A DNA stretch of 7,116 bases from Fidelibacterota bacterium UBA1611 (lineage in GTDB: Bacteria > Fidelibacterota > Marinisomatia > Marinisomatales > UBA1611): positions 1 to 7,116 of the forward strand of contig DCMX01000133.1 of NCBI GenBank assembly GCA_002321855.1, written 5' to 3'. This document shows positions 7,116 through 7,116 of this stretch, in pieces (positions within the stretch are counted from its first letter, which is position 1; every line of letters starts with the position of its first letter). A program made the position numbers and the translations under genes. The notes beneath the pieces were generated by a model, which did no database searches, was not told the DNA's origin, and was given only the letters and a program-made list of their open reading frames with translations.

Positions 7116-7116
7116 C

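Noticed and set aside
1..7116. CRISPR array, insertion sequence or tandem DNA repeats
   Set aside because: No regularly spaced direct repeats, terminal inverted repeats or transposase-like frames were seen on either strand.

Overview
The window is dominated by one very long minus-strand reading frame. It is open without a stop from the left edge (first full codon at 3..5) up to about 6203, roughly 2,067 codons. I translated it codon by codon across the whole window. It is a SprA-family protein, the giant outer-membrane β-barrel translocon of the type IX secretion system (T9SS; Sov in Porphyromonas). The gene runs off the left edge, so its C-terminus, probably a few hundred residues, is missing.

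Immediately upstream on the same strand is a complete rdgB/HAM1-type gene (6253..6858) for a non-canonical purine NTP pyrophosphatase. It ends 49 bp before the favoured sprA start, so the two genes could be read as rdgB-sprA on one transcript. A 184-bp AT-rich intergenic region (6859..7042) separates rdgB from a divergent plus-strand tRNA-Phe(GAA) gene ending at the right edge.

Organism: a SprA homologue with a Sec signal peptide points to a diderm bacterium of the FCB group. The sequence is fairly AT-rich, by eye around 40% GC. The barrel portion is not obviously Flavobacterium-like, and the neighbour is rdgB rather than the ruvA/gcvH context I associate with Bacteroidota sprA. A non-Bacteroidota FCB lineage such as Neomarinimicrobiota is therefore a reasonable guess, but it is inference only. 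Nothing suggests a plasmid, phage or transposon.

How the parts work together: SprA exports folded T9SS cargo across the outer membrane. RdgB is a cytoplasmic house-cleaning enzyme with no known mechanistic link to secretion, so the pairing is probably only positional. No other T9SS component (PorV, PorU, GldK-N, SprE, SprT) and no CTD-bearing cargo gene is in the window. The most unusual content is inside SprA: an approximately 130-residue Asp/Gly/Asn-rich insert resembling calcium-binding loops, and a basic Lys/Ser/Arg/Thr/Asn-rich linker within the barrel region.
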